A stretch of 15,541 bases of DNA from CAZYZQ01 sp964652075 (lineage in GTDB: Bacteria > Bacillota > Clostridia > Oscillospirales > Oscillospiraceae), in contig CAZYZQ010000051.1 of assembly GCA_964652075.1 (NCBI GenBank), positions 1-15,541 on the forward strand, read 5' to 3'. Within the stretch, counting starts at the first letter, position 1. The number at the start of each line of letters is the position of its first letter. A model generated the notes under the pieces. The model had not been told where the DNA came from, made no database searches, and saw only the letters and a list, made by a program, of their open reading frames with translations. Position numbers and translations under genes: made by a program. Shown here piece by piece: positions 1 through 6,679 of this stretch.

Positions 1-25
1 TCTGCTCAAAGATAGATCTTTCCAT
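1..25 (-). CDS. 5' end of an unidentified minus-strand gene (partial)
   Basis: An ATG at 23-25, read leftwards, is preceded on the minus strand by GGAGG with an 8-base spacer (ATTACATC), a good ribosome binding site. Only eight codons lie inside the window: M-E-R-S-I-F-E-Q. From memory, TnpV-type proteins of clostridial mobile elements often begin with a similar M-E-K-S-L-F-E-Q stretch. Eight residues cannot establish homology, so no function is assigned. Confidence 0.4.
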
Positions 26-88
26 GATGTAATCCTCCAAATGATTTGATTTCCCTGCAAATCTCTATCATTCCGACTGATTACAAAG

Positions 89-124
89 CCGTAGGGAGAC
101 AACTTCCTTACGGAGGGTCTCCCT
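89..124 (-). promoter_or_regulatory. Two overlapping, mutually exclusive hairpins
   Basis: AGGGAGAC (93-100) pairs with GTCTCCCT (117-124) around a 16-base loop. A competing stem pairs CCGTAGG (89-95) with CCTTACGG (106-113), with one bulged T. They share bases, so only one can form at a time. They lie about 43 bases after the argF stop and about 65 bases before the partial gene at the left edge, both read on the minus strand. No U-run follows on that strand, so a simple terminator is not supported. An argF 3' end structure or a leader switch for the next gene are both possible. Confidence 0.3.
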
Positions 125-166
125 TGGGGGAGCTTTGCGGGGGCGCTATCGAAAGTGCGGCGGGCC

Positions 167-1150
167 TCAGAGCGTTGCGGCCATGACGGCTTTGATGGTG
201 TGCATCCGGTTCTCGGCCTCGTCAAAGACGATGGACTGCGGGCCTTCAAAGACCTCGTCCGTGACCTCCATCGCGTCGCGGCCGAATTTTTCGCCCATCT
301 CGCGGCCGATGGCCGTCTTGTGGTCGTGGAACGCGGGCAGGCAGTGCATGAACACAGCCCCCGGCGCGGCCAGCGCCATGGCCTGCGCGTTGACCTGATA
401 TGCACCGAGCGCCTCAATCCGCTCGCGCCAGACCTCGACCGGCTCGCCCATCGAGACCCAGACGTCCGTGTAGAGCACGTCCGCGCCCGCCGCGCCCTCG
501 GCCGGGTCCTCGGTGAAGCGCAGCGTCGCGCCGGTCTCGGCGGCAATCGCCTCACATTGCGCGATCAGCGCCGCGTCCGGCCAGTAGGCGCGGGGCGCGC
601 AGGCCGTGAAGTGCAGGCCCATCTTCGCGCAGCCGACCATCAGCGAGTTGCCCGTGTTGTACCGCGCGTCGCCCATGTAAGTGAAGTTGATCCCGGCAAG
701 GCGGCCGAAGTGCTCGCGGATCGTCAGAAAATCCGCCAGAATCTGCGTCGGATGGAACTCATTCGTCAGTCCGTTCCAGACCGGCACGCCCGCGTAGCGC
801 GCCAGCTCCTCGACAATCTCCTGCCCGTAGCCGCGGTACTCGATGCCGTCGAACATCCGGCCCAGCACGCGCGCCGTGTCGGCGATGGACTCCTTCTTAC
901 CGATCTGGCTGCCGGACGGGTCGAGATACGTCACGCCCATGCCGAGGTCGCGCGCCGCGACCTCGAACGCGCAGCGCGTCCGAGTCGACGTCTTCTCGAA
1001 GATCAGCGCAATATTTTTCCCGCGCAGCGTGTCATGCGCGACGCCCGCCTTTTTTTTCGCCTTCAGCTCCGCTGCCAGATCGATCAGCCCCGCGATTTCG
1101 GCGGGGGTGAAGTCCAGCAGCTTCAAAAAGCTCCTGCCCTTGAGTTCCAT
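167..1150 (-). CDS. argF: Ornithine carbamoyltransferase
   Basis: This cytoplasmic enzyme joins ornithine and carbamoyl phosphate to make citrulline in arginine synthesis, or runs in reverse in the arginine deiminase pathway. The 327-residue product has the usual family length. Visible signatures are the carbamoyl-phosphate loop STRTR (55-59), HPTQ (133-136), the ornithine-specific SMG loop in DVWVSMGE (229-236), and HCLP (269-272) with the catalytic Cys. Together these separate it from aspartate carbamoyltransferase. The ATG at 1148-1150 is chosen over an upstream in-frame start because GGGAGG lies 8 bases before it and the promoter lies just upstream. No other arginine gene is nearby, so a biosynthetic or catabolic role cannot be decided here. 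Family assignment is secure. Confidence 0.96.
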   Translation of the reverse strand: MELKGRSFLKLLDFTPAEIAGLIDLAAELKAKKKAGVAHDTLRGKNIALIFEKTSTRTRCAFEVAARDLGMGVTYLDPSGSQIGKKESIADTARVLGRMFDGIEYRGYGQEIVEELARYAGVPVWNGLTNEFHPTQILADFLTIREHFGRLAGINFTYMGDARYNTGNSLMVGCAKMGLHFTACAPRAYWPDAALIAQCEAIAAETGATLRFTEDPAEGAAGADVLYTDVWVSMGEPVEVWRERIEALGAYQVNAQAMALAAPGAVFMHCLPAFHDHKTAIGREMGEKFGRDAMEVTDEVFEGPQSIVFDEAENRMHTIKAVMAATL

Positions 1151-1181
1151 AGAGACTGCCTCCCAAATTTTGGTTTTTCCC

Positions 1182-1210
1182 ATTATACCGTTTTTTGCAG
1201 AAAAAATCAA
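1182..1210 (-). promoter_or_regulatory. argF promoter (sigma-A type)
   Basis: On the minus strand, TTGATT (1205-1210) and a perfect TATAAT (1182-1187) are separated by 17 bases. Transcription would start near 1175, about 25 bases before the argF ATG. I see no convincing arginine-repressor palindrome around it. Confidence 0.75.
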
Positions 1211-1217
1211 CAACCCC

Positions 1218-1246
1218 TTGCGGAAGACAAATGTTGATGGTATACT
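1218..1246 (+). promoter_or_regulatory. Possible promoter of the YD-repeat pseudogene
   Basis: TTGCGG (1218-1223) and TATACT (1241-1246) are 17 bases apart, upstream of a GGGGG ribosome binding site and an ATG at 1276. The -35 box matches only its first three bases, so it is weak. It would be divergent from the argF promoter and could still serve the downstream transporter gene. Confidence 0.4.
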
Positions 1247-1275
1247 GGAAAAAAGAAAAAACAGGGGGTGCTGAG

Positions 1276-2432
1276 ATGAAACGCTACTGAATATTGGCGG
1301 CGCTGAGCGTCTGCGCTGGCATTTTCCCTGCTGCGGCTGGCGGCGCCGGTGCGCGTGACGGGGCAGGCGGAGACAGGGGACGCCTCCGCGCCGCTCGCGG
1401 GGCAGCCCGGCTGGGCGCTGGCGTGGATTTCCTACGAGTGGGAGGAGGACGGCGAACGCCGGAAGGTGGGCGAGACGCTGCTGGAATATGACGAGGACTG
1501 GAACCTGACGCAGGTGACATACGGCCGCTATATGAAGCAGCCGGAGGAGGGCCTGCTGTTTTACCAGACAGAGTACAATACCTACAATGAGCAGGGGCGG
1601 CTCCTGTCCTGGGAGTGCCCCCTTGTGAAGCGAAAGAATCGACTGGGAGTACGACGCGGCGGGGTTCCCGGTTCGCCGGATGCAGGCAGGAAAGGTCTGG
1701 GAGATGATGCCAGGGGGTGTGGTTCGGGATTTCGGCGAAGGCCGAACAATCTGGCTCTACGATTCGCACAACCGCCTGTGTTACAACGGAAGCGAGTCCA
1801 GAGATGCGGACGGCTTGCTGCACCCGATACCTATTTCTACTGGACGGCCACGCGGCGCTACGACGAGGCGGACGTGCTGCGCTGGGAGAGGCGGCAGTTT
1901 TTCGACGGAAGACTGTTTTCCTATACGAGAGAATACAACGACGCGGGCCGCCTGCTCTGCGAGCAGAGCCTTTGGAACCGCGCTGAGCTGTCCTACGACA
2001 GCCACGGCAACTATACGAGCTGCGTCTACACCCGGTCGGACGGCACGGAGGAGCAGGGGGGTGAAAACCGACTACGTATATGATGAGGTTGGCCGCATCG
2101 CCGCGATGACGCAGGCAGGCCCGTTTGAAGAGACCACGAAGCTGTCCTTCACCTACGACGAGCAGTCGCGTCTGACGCGCGTCACGGGCGAGGGCGAATT
2201 TCAGGCGGAGACGGACGATATTGTGATCCCCTGCGACATGGAGATCGTCTACGACGCTGCGGGCAACGTGGCCGAACGGCGCGCCGGTGGACAGGTCTGC
2301 ATCTACCACTGGGTGCGCTGCGACCGGACGCCGCGCGGCACGCCGGAGTACGTGAAGCAGCAGGAGCTGCCGGGCTATGTGCAGGCGCAGCAGGATGCGC
2401 TCGGCAGTGCGCCGAAGTATTATACAGACTGA
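1276..2432 (+). pseudogene. Decayed YD-repeat (Rhs-like) secreted protein gene
   Basis: The start at 1276 reads M-K-R-Y and then TGA (1288-1290), probably once TGG. Skipping that stop and shifting by one base near 1310-1325 restores a hydrophobic N-terminal segment. The frame then changes near 1625-1640, 1820-1826 and 2056-2061 (a run of six G). Stitched together, the product is rich in degenerate YD repeats such as YDEVGRIAAMTQAG, YDAAGNVAERRAGG, YDSHNRLCYNGSE and YNDAGRLLCEQSL, at least eight in all, and ends at TGA 2430-2432. YD repeats usually form extracellular beta-sheet shells in Rhs/wall-associated proteins, but this one would be only about 385 residues and shows no toxin domain. Several lesions, with neighbouring genes intact, favour real decay over sequencing error, although some shifts lie at short homopolymers. 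Confidence 0.75.
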
Positions 2433-2485
2433 GCGAGGCATACGGCGCGCGGCGCGGCGATAGACTGTTCCGGGAGGGGATGGCC

Positions 2486-3358
2486 ATGCTGCTTGTGCGC
2501 TTTCTGGGCGGGCTTGCGCTGCTGCTCGGCGGCGTGGGGCTGTTGGGCTCCGGGATCGAGACGTGGTGCGCCGGTTCAGGGCGGCTGCCGCTGCGCACGC
2601 GGCTTCAGGGCGTGCTGCTGGGTGTGGGCGTGACGGGAATTGTCCAGTCCAGCTCGGCTGTGACCGTCGGCGTGTGCGCGCTGACGGGCGGCGGGGCGGT
2701 GCCGTTCCCCGTTGCGGCGGGGCTGCTCTACGGCGCGAACCTCGGCACGACGGGCACCGCGTGGCTCGTCGCGCTGGGGTTGCAGGACACGGTCTGGCTG
2801 CCCGCCGCTGTGGCCGTCGCGGCGCTGCTGCCGCGCAGAAAAGCGCTGCGCCACGCGCTGCTGGGCCTTACCGTCCTGCTCGTCGGCCTTTCGTGGATGA
2901 CGGACGCCGCCGCGCCGCTGGCGCGCTTCGCCGCGCCCGTGCTGGCCCGCTGCCGGGGGCCGGTGTCCGGGTTTTTCCTCGGGCTTCTGACGGCCGCGGC
3001 GATGCAGACCTCCTCCGGCGCTATCGCGCTTGTGCAGGCGCTGCCGCTGCCGGATGGTGCGGCGCTCGGGATGGTGCTCGGCTGCAACGTCGGCACCTGC
3101 GCCACCGCGCTGCTCGCGACGGTGCGCCAGCCGCCGCAGGCGCGGGCGGCTGCGCGGCTGCATCTGTGCTTCAACCTGCTCGGCCTTGTGCCGGGCGCGC
3201 TGCTGCTGCCGTGCTTCACGGCGGCGCAGATCCCGTTGTACCACACGCTGGTCAACGCGGTGACAATCGGGCTTGCGCTGCCGCTGTCGCTGTATCTGGA
3301 AAAATTTTCGGCCATGCCACGCTTCGACGGACTTTGCCGCCGCTGCCCGGTAAAATAA
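2486..3358 (+). CDS. Na+/Pi-cotransporter family protein, short form without PhoU domain
   Basis: This is a 290-residue, very hydrophobic inner-membrane protein. It carries the two inverted half-repeats of the Na/Pi-cotransporter family (PF02690 type): QSSSAVT at 54-60 with GANLGTT at 83-89, then QTSSGA at 174-179 with GCNVGTC at 199-205. Family members with known roles import phosphate with sodium; many clostridial ones have no tested substrate. Typical NptA/YjbB-like proteins are 500-600 residues with a C-terminal PhoU-like region, which is absent here. ATG 2486 is preferred to ATG 2480 because GGGAGGGG ends at 2479, giving 6 bases of spacing for 2486 and none for 2480. It begins 53 bases after the pseudogene and may share its transcript. 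Confidence 0.85.
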   Translation: MLLVRFLGGLALLLGGVGLLGSGIETWCAGSGRLPLRTRLQGVLLGVGVTGIVQSSSAVTVGVCALTGGGAVPFPVAAGLLYGANLGTTGTAWLVALGLQDTVWLPAAVAVAALLPRRKALRHALLGLTVLLVGLSWMTDAAAPLARFAAPVLARCRGPVSGFFLGLLTAAAMQTSSGAIALVQALPLPDGAALGMVLGCNVGTCATALLATVRQPPQARAAARLHLCFNLLGLVPGALLLPCFTAAQIPLYHTLVNAVTIGLALPLSLYLEKFSAMPRFDGLCRRCPVK

Positions 3359-3394
3359 AGATGCAGCTTATCAACTGGCGAACCCCCTTTCTCA

Positions 3395-3427
3395 GGGGCT
3401 GTTGCAAAAACATTTTGCAACAGCCCC
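3395..3427. terminator. Perfect 15-bp hairpin downstream of the Na/Pi gene
   Basis: GGGGCTGTTGCAAAA (3395-3409) and its exact reverse complement (3413-3427) flank a 3-base loop. It lies 36 bases after the transporter stop. No U-run follows on either strand, so termination is only likely. The arm sequence GGGGCTGTTGCAAA also resembles some insertion-sequence ends. Confidence 0.5.
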
Positions 3428-3448
3428 AACGAAGATAGACAGCCGCAT

Positions 3449-3471
3449 TTGCCTATACCGGATATAGGCAA
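3449..3471. repeat. 9-bp hairpin
   Basis: TTGCCTATA (3449-3457) and TATAGGCAA (3463-3471) form a perfect stem around CCGGA. It is one of a series of stem-loops filling the gene-free stretch 3359-3661. Confidence 0.6.
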
Positions 3472-3492
3472 GTAAAGCAGACCATCAAGGAG

Positions 3493-3584
3493 ATCCACTT
3501 TGTGGATTCGTGCAGTGTTCTTCGGACGTGAAGTACGCCTTCGGCGTGTGAAGTGTCGGCAGATTTCGACCTGAAATCTGCCGA
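3493..3584. repeat. Tandem short hairpins separated by GTGAAGT linkers
   Basis: Four stems follow one another: ATCCAC-TTT-GTGGAT (3493-3507), GTTC-TTC-GGAC (3517-3527, one G-T pair), ACGCC-TTC-GGCGT (3535-3547), and a 12-bp stem at 3556-3584. They are separated by near-identical 7-base linkers: GTGCAGT (3510-3516), GTGAAGT (3528-3534) and GTGAAGT (3548-3554), spaced 18 and 20 bases apart. Stem sequences differ completely between units while pairing is kept, the small loops are all TTT or TTC, and the linker is kept. No protein-coding gene is supported in 3359-3661, so this looks like a structured intergenic repeat element of unknown function. Confidence 0.65.
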
Positions 3585-3594
3585 TTCTCTTTTT
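3556..3594 (+). terminator. Rho-independent terminator, plus strand
   Basis: TCGGCAGATTTC (3556-3567) pairs perfectly with GAAATCTGCCGA (3573-3584) around GACCT and is followed by TTCTCTTTTT (3585-3594). It closes the hairpin series and could end transcription from the Na/Pi gene. Confidence 0.6.
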
Positions 3595-3624
3595 GCTCCT
3601 GTTTGGGCGCTGAGCGTGCAAGCT

Positions 3625-3655
3625 GGGGCTGCCTCACTTCTTGTGAGACAGCCCC
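3625..3655 (-). terminator. Hairpin just after the MATE gene
   Basis: On the minus strand, GGGGCTGTCTCAC and GTGAGGCAGCCCC pair over 13 positions around AAGAA. The single imperfect position is a G-U wobble on this strand but a C-A mismatch on the plus strand, so the structure suits minus-strand RNA. It starts 6 bases beyond the MATE stop. No U-run follows. A weaker stem (about 3603-3621, one mismatch) adjoins it. Confidence 0.5.
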
Positions 3656-3661
3656 TCAGGA

Positions 3662-4993
3662 TCAGTAGTGATATTTTTTCTGCTTTGTCACGAGGAAGAG
3701 CACAGAGATGACCGTGGCCATGACCTCCGCCACCAGAATCGCGCCCCAGACGCCGTCCAGCCCGAGCGCGAGCGGCAGCAGCAGGACGCTGCCCGTCTGG
3801 AACACGAGCGTGCGCAGGAAGGAGATCAGCGCCGAGACCGCGCCGTTGTTCAGCGCCGTGAAGAAGGACGAGGCGTAGATGTTGACGCCCGAGAGCAGGA
3901 AGGCGAAGGTGTAGATCCGGAACGCGTGCTCCGTCATGGCGCAAAGCCCTGCGTCATAGCCGACGAACAGACGCGACAGCGGCCCGGCCAGCGCCTGCCC
4001 CGCCGCCAGCATACACACGCCGCCGAGCGCGTTTAGGAAAAGGCTCTTTTTGAGCAGGTTGCGCATCTCCGCGTGCCCTCCCGCGCCGTAGTGGAAGCTG
4101 ACGATCGGCGCGCTGCCGATGGAGTAGCCGACGAAGACGGCGACGAAGATGAAGTTCACGTACATCAAAACACCGTAGGCCGCGACGCCGTCTTCGCCCG
4201 CGAAGCGCATGAGTTGGAAGTTATAGAGCATCGAGACAATCGAGGAGGAGATGTTGCTCATCAGCTCCGACGCGCCGTTTGTGCAGGTTTGCAGCAGGTC
4301 CCGGCCGCTCCACAGCGGCCGGAGCAGGCGCAGGCGGCTCGTGTTTTTGCGCAGGAAGTAGAAGACCGGCAGCACGCCGCCGACGCACTGGCTGATGACC
4401 GTCGCGACCGCCGCGCCGACGAGGCCGAAGTGGAACACGCCGACAAGCAGCGCGTCGAGCACGATGTTCATAAGCCCCGCCGCGACTGTGACGGCCAGGC
4501 CGAGCTTCGGCTTTTCCGCTGTGATAAAAAACGCCTGAAAGACATTTTGCAGCATGAAGGCCGTGTTAAAGACCAGCAGGATCGTGCCGTAGGTCACGCA
4601 GTCCGGCAGCATCTGCTCCGTTGCGCCGAGAAAGCGCGCAATCGGCCGCAGGAAGACGATGCCGAGCACGGAGAGGACAACGCCCAGCGCGGCCGTCGCA
4701 ACAATCAGCATGGAAAACTGCCGTTTCGCCTTCTCCGCGTCGCCCATGCCCATCGTCTTGGCCACGAGCGCGCTGCCGCCGGTGCCGACCATAAAGCCGA
4801 AGCCGCCGAGCACCATGAGAAACGGCATAATCAGGTTGATCGCGGCAAACGCGGTTTTGCCGGTAAAATTGGAGACAAACAGGCCGTCCACCACGCCGTA
4901 GATCGAGGTGAAGATCATCATCGCGATTGACGGCAGCACAAAGCGCACAAGGCGCTGGTAGGTGAAGTGGTCAGAGAGTTGGATGTTCGTGTG
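3662..4993 (-). CDS. MATE-family multidrug/Na+ antiporter; start codon unresolved
   Basis: This inner-membrane exporter couples H+ or Na+ entry to drug efflux in characterised relatives. About 443 residues and some twelve hydrophobic segments fit the family, and the pattern NIQLSDHFTYQRLVRF...MMIFTSIYGVVDGLFVSNF near the start is typical of clostridial MATE proteins. Two homologous halves are visible (for example GTGGSALVAKTMG in the first and YSIGSAPIVSFHYG in the second). The conserved N terminus should start at about 4984-4993, overlapping the marR stop, but there the frame reads CAC-ACG-AAC-ATC with no ATG, GTG or TTG. The nearest usual starts are GTG 4948 or GTG 4939, which trim conserved residues, or TTG 5125, deep inside marR. 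The given 5' limit follows homology, not a start codon. Confidence 0.88.
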   Translation of the reverse strand, partial: HTNIQLSDHFTYQRLVRFVLPSIAMMIFTSIYGVVDGLFVSNFTGKTAFAAINLIMPFLMVLGGFGFMVGTGGSALVAKTMGMGDAEKAKRQFSMLIVATAALGVVLSVLGIVFLRPIARFLGATEQMLPDCVTYGTILLVFNTAFMLQNVFQAFFITAEKPKLGLAVTVAAGLMNIVLDALLVGVFHFGLVGAAVATVISQCVGGVLPVFYFLRKNTSRLRLLRPLWSGRDLLQTCTNGASELMSNISSSIVSMLYNFQLMRFAGEDGVAAYGVLMYVNFIFVAVFVGYSIGSAPIVSFHYGAGGHAEMRNLLKKSLFLNALGGVCMLAAGQALAGPLSRLFVGYDAGLCAMTEHAFRIYTFAFLLSGVNIYASSFFTALNNGAVSALISFLRTLVFQTGSVLLLPLALGLDGVWGAILVAEVMATVISVLFLVTKQKKYHY

Positions 4994-5450
4994 ATCCGCT
5001 CGCTTTCTGTTGCAGCAGCCGCGCCGCGCCCGCGCGCGTCGCTTCCATATGTTGTTCCAGCAGGGAGAGGAAGTGCTCGCACTCGTCGCGGCGCAGGTGC
5101 CCGAGGGCGGACAGCTCCATCTCAACGACCGGGTCGATGACCTGCGCGGCCAGCGCCTGCCCGGCCTCGGTCAGACGGATGCGCTTGCCGCGCCCGCCCT
5201 CCAGCTCCACCGTGCCGTGCTTTTCCAGCTGCTTGAGCGCGGAGTTGAGCGTCTGCTTGCTGCACCCGAACCAGCGGCAAAGCTCGCCCTGCGTCGGCAT
5301 TCCGCCGGCGGTGCGCAGTTCATACAAAATCCAGAACCCCGTCTCCGAGATCCCGCCGAAGCCGCGCGCCAGACGCATATAGATCTGATCCATCTCCAGA
5401 GAGGTTCGGTTGAGCCGCCAGAGCGCCTCGCGCCGCCAATCCTCCGCCAT
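4971..5450 (-). CDS. MarR-family transcriptional regulator
   Basis: A 159-residue winged-helix DNA-binding protein of normal MarR length. The helix-turn-helix is seen at about 53-77 (PTQGELCRWFGCSKQTLNSALKQLEKHG, written here as PTQGELCRWF then SKQTLNSALKQLE), followed by the wing with GRGKRIRLTEAG and a C-terminal dimerisation helix. The ATG at 5448-5450 has GGGAGG 7 bases upstream. MarR proteins usually repress their own operon and release it on binding a small phenolic or lipophilic ligand. The MATE gene follows directly and overlaps its end, so this is very probably the regulator of that pump. Two identical palindromes in its own promoter support autoregulation. Confidence 0.92.
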   Translation of the reverse strand: MAEDWRREALWRLNRTSLEMDQIYMRLARGFGGISETGFWILYELRTAGGMPTQGELCRWFGCSKQTLNSALKQLEKHGTVELEGGRGKRIRLTEAGQALAAQVIDPVVEMELSALGHLRRDECEHFLSLLEQHMEATRAGAARLLQQKASGSHEHPTL

Positions 5451-5467
5451 ATCGCATCCTCCCTTTT

Positions 5468-5481
5468 GTCCGAATTCGGAC
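5468..5481. promoter_or_regulatory. Operator 1 of the marR-MATE promoter
   Basis: GTCCGAATTCGGAC is a perfect 14-base palindrome lying just downstream of the -10 box, over the expected transcription start. A 12-base core copy lies 22 bases away, centre to centre, about two helical turns. This is the arrangement expected for two MarR dimers binding one DNA face. Confidence 0.8.
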
Positions 5482-5483
5482 GT

Positions 5484-5512
5484 ATTATAATCCGAATTCG
5501 GACGAATGTCAA
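5484..5512 (-). promoter_or_regulatory. marR-MATE promoter, perfect consensus
   Basis: On the minus strand TTGACA (5507-5512) and TATAAT (5484-5489) are exactly 17 bases apart, a full match to the sigma-A consensus. Such a strong promoter fits a tightly repressed, inducible operon: operator 2 fills most of the spacer and operator 1 covers the start site. Confidence 0.92.
5491..5502. promoter_or_regulatory. Operator 2 of the marR-MATE promoter
   Basis: TCCGAATTCGGA, a perfect 12-base palindrome identical to the core of operator 1, sits between the -35 and -10 boxes. Bound regulator would block RNA polymerase directly. Confidence 0.8.
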
Positions 5513-5516
5513 GTGC

Positions 5517-5548
5517 AAAATGCCCCGCCCCAAAACACCGGGGCGGGG
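5517..5548 (-). terminator. spoIIP terminator
   Basis: On the minus strand, CCCCGCCCC and GGGGCGGGG (5523-5531 and 5540-5548) form a 9-bp GC stem around 8 bases and are followed by GCATTTTG. It directly abuts the spoIIP stop codon (5549-5551) and ends 5 bases before the marR -35 box, insulating the two units. The U-run is short. Confidence 0.7.
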
Positions 5549-6643
5549 TTATGATGCTGCCTGTAGGGCGGGCCGGAGAAGCTCGATGAGCGCGTCCGCG
5601 AAATAGTCGGCGGCGCGGAGGGCTTCGGCGAGGGTGTCGCCCGCGCTGCCGACCTCGACGAGCATTGAGCAGGGCGTCGCGTGCTGGTTGAAGCGCTCCT
5701 GTCGCAGGTCGAGGTCGCGGCACAGCCCCGGTGCACTGCGCTCCAACAGCGCCTGCAATTTGACGGCCACGCTGAGGTTGCCCTTCCAGCCGGGGTGCGG
5801 CAGGCCGCCCTCGTCCGTGCCCATGACGAGCATGAGCCGCGCGCAGTCCGTGCCGTCCAGCGTGACGGCTGTGCCGACGGGCTGGCCGGACTCGTCCGAC
5901 GCCGCGTCGCGGTGTACATCGATCACCATCTGGATGCTCGGGTACTGCGCAAGCCACGCTTCGATGGCTTCGAGCGTGCGCGTGTACGAGCCGGAGTAGG
6001 TCGGATAGTCGAAGATCGTCTCGTCGTGAATCGTCTCGATGCCCGCCGCGTTCAGGGCGTCGGAGATCTCGCGGCCGACGCGGATGACGCTGTAGTTCGG
6101 GTCCTCCGTGCGCAGCGTGTCGCTCGCCTCGTACTCCCAGCCCGGTTCGGGCGTGTATGCCTCGCTCGCGTGGGTGTGGATAATCAGGATCTTCGGCCCC
6201 TCGCCCGAAAAATCGCCGGGCAGGGCGGTACCCAGCAGCGCGGCGGCGTCCACCGCGTAGCTGCACCCGCCGCCGATCCGGACGGCCGCGGCGTCCTCCG
6301 CCGTGAACGAGACAGGAATTGCGGGCGTAGCGACGGGTTCCGGTAGCTCTGGCTCCGGAGCCTGCACAGGCTCCGGCTCTGTCGGCGCGGGCGCCGGTTC
6401 CGGCTCCGGAGCGGGTACGAGTTCCGGCTCGGGCGCTTCCTCCTGGGCGGCAAGGCGCAGCGGCGTGCCGGCCTCGGCGGCCATGGCCGCGCCGATGAAG
6501 AATTCCGCGCCGAACGCGGCGTCCAGCTTCTCACGTACAAAGTCGCGTGCCGCACCGGATTCCACCGCCGCCGCGCACACGCGGAAGCACACCGCCGCGA
6601 GCAGCAGCAGCGCAAAAAAGCCCGTCCGAATCCGCTTTTGCAT
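5549..6643 (-). CDS. spoIIP: Stage II sporulation protein P, peptidoglycan hydrolase
   Basis: SpoIIP is an amidase/endopeptidase that works with SpoIID and SpoIIM in the mother-cell membrane to thin septal peptidoglycan and drive forespore engulfment. The 364-residue product has an N-terminal membrane anchor or signal (about 6-26), a Pro/Glu-rich linker (about 67-108), then the catalytic region with ILIIHTHASEAYTP (152-165), a YSVIRVG segment (184-190), DVHRD (242-246), FNQHATPCSMLVEVG (318-332) and a C-terminal amphipathic helix. The His residues at 156-158 and Glu330 are candidate zinc/catalytic residues. AGGAGG lies 9 bases before the ATG at 6641-6643. The usual neighbour gpr is not adjacent. 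Assignment is confident; it shows that the organism belongs to an endospore-forming lineage. Confidence 0.95.
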   Translation of the reverse strand: MQKRIRTGFFALLLLAAVCFRVCAAAVESGAARDFVREKLDAAFGAEFFIGAAMAAEAGTPLRLAAQEEAPEPELVPAPEPEPAPAPTEPEPVQAPEPELPEPVATPAIPVSFTAEDAAAVRIGGGCSYAVDAAALLGTALPGDFSGEGPKILIIHTHASEAYTPEPGWEYEASDTLRTEDPNYSVIRVGREISDALNAAGIETIHDETIFDYPTYSGSYTRTLEAIEAWLAQYPSIQMVIDVHRDAASDESGQPVGTAVTLDGTDCARLMLVMGTDEGGLPHPGWKGNLSVAVKLQALLERSAPGLCRDLDLRQERFNQHATPCSMLVEVGSAGDTLAEALRAADYFADALIELLRPALQAAS

Positions 6644-6679
6644 GGCGCACTGCCTCCTGTGTTACAAGTCTCATTCCCC

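Noticed and set aside
155..1237. Long plus-strand open frame opposite argF
   Set aside because: It is the complement of a clearly recognised argF and has the Arg/Ala-rich composition typical of GC-rich antisense frames, with no family signature.
3493..3584. CRISPR array
   Set aside because: Repeat unit is 7 bases, spacers are short palindromes, and there are no cas genes.
4073..4930. Plus-strand open frame opposite the MATE gene
   Set aside because: Composition is Arg/Asp/His-rich antisense of a membrane protein; no ribosome binding site or recognisable domain.
5551..6266. N-terminal extension of the MarR reading frame across spoIIP
   Set aside because: The frame is open by chance opposite/over spoIIP; the marR promoter, operators, ribosome binding site and family length all fix the start at 5450.
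5549..6643. Cell-wall amidase of a phage or of cell division instead of SpoIIP
   Set aside because: The anchor, Pro/Glu linker, HTHASEAY and C-terminal NQHATPCSMLVEVGS motifs match SpoIIP; no phage genes are nearby.
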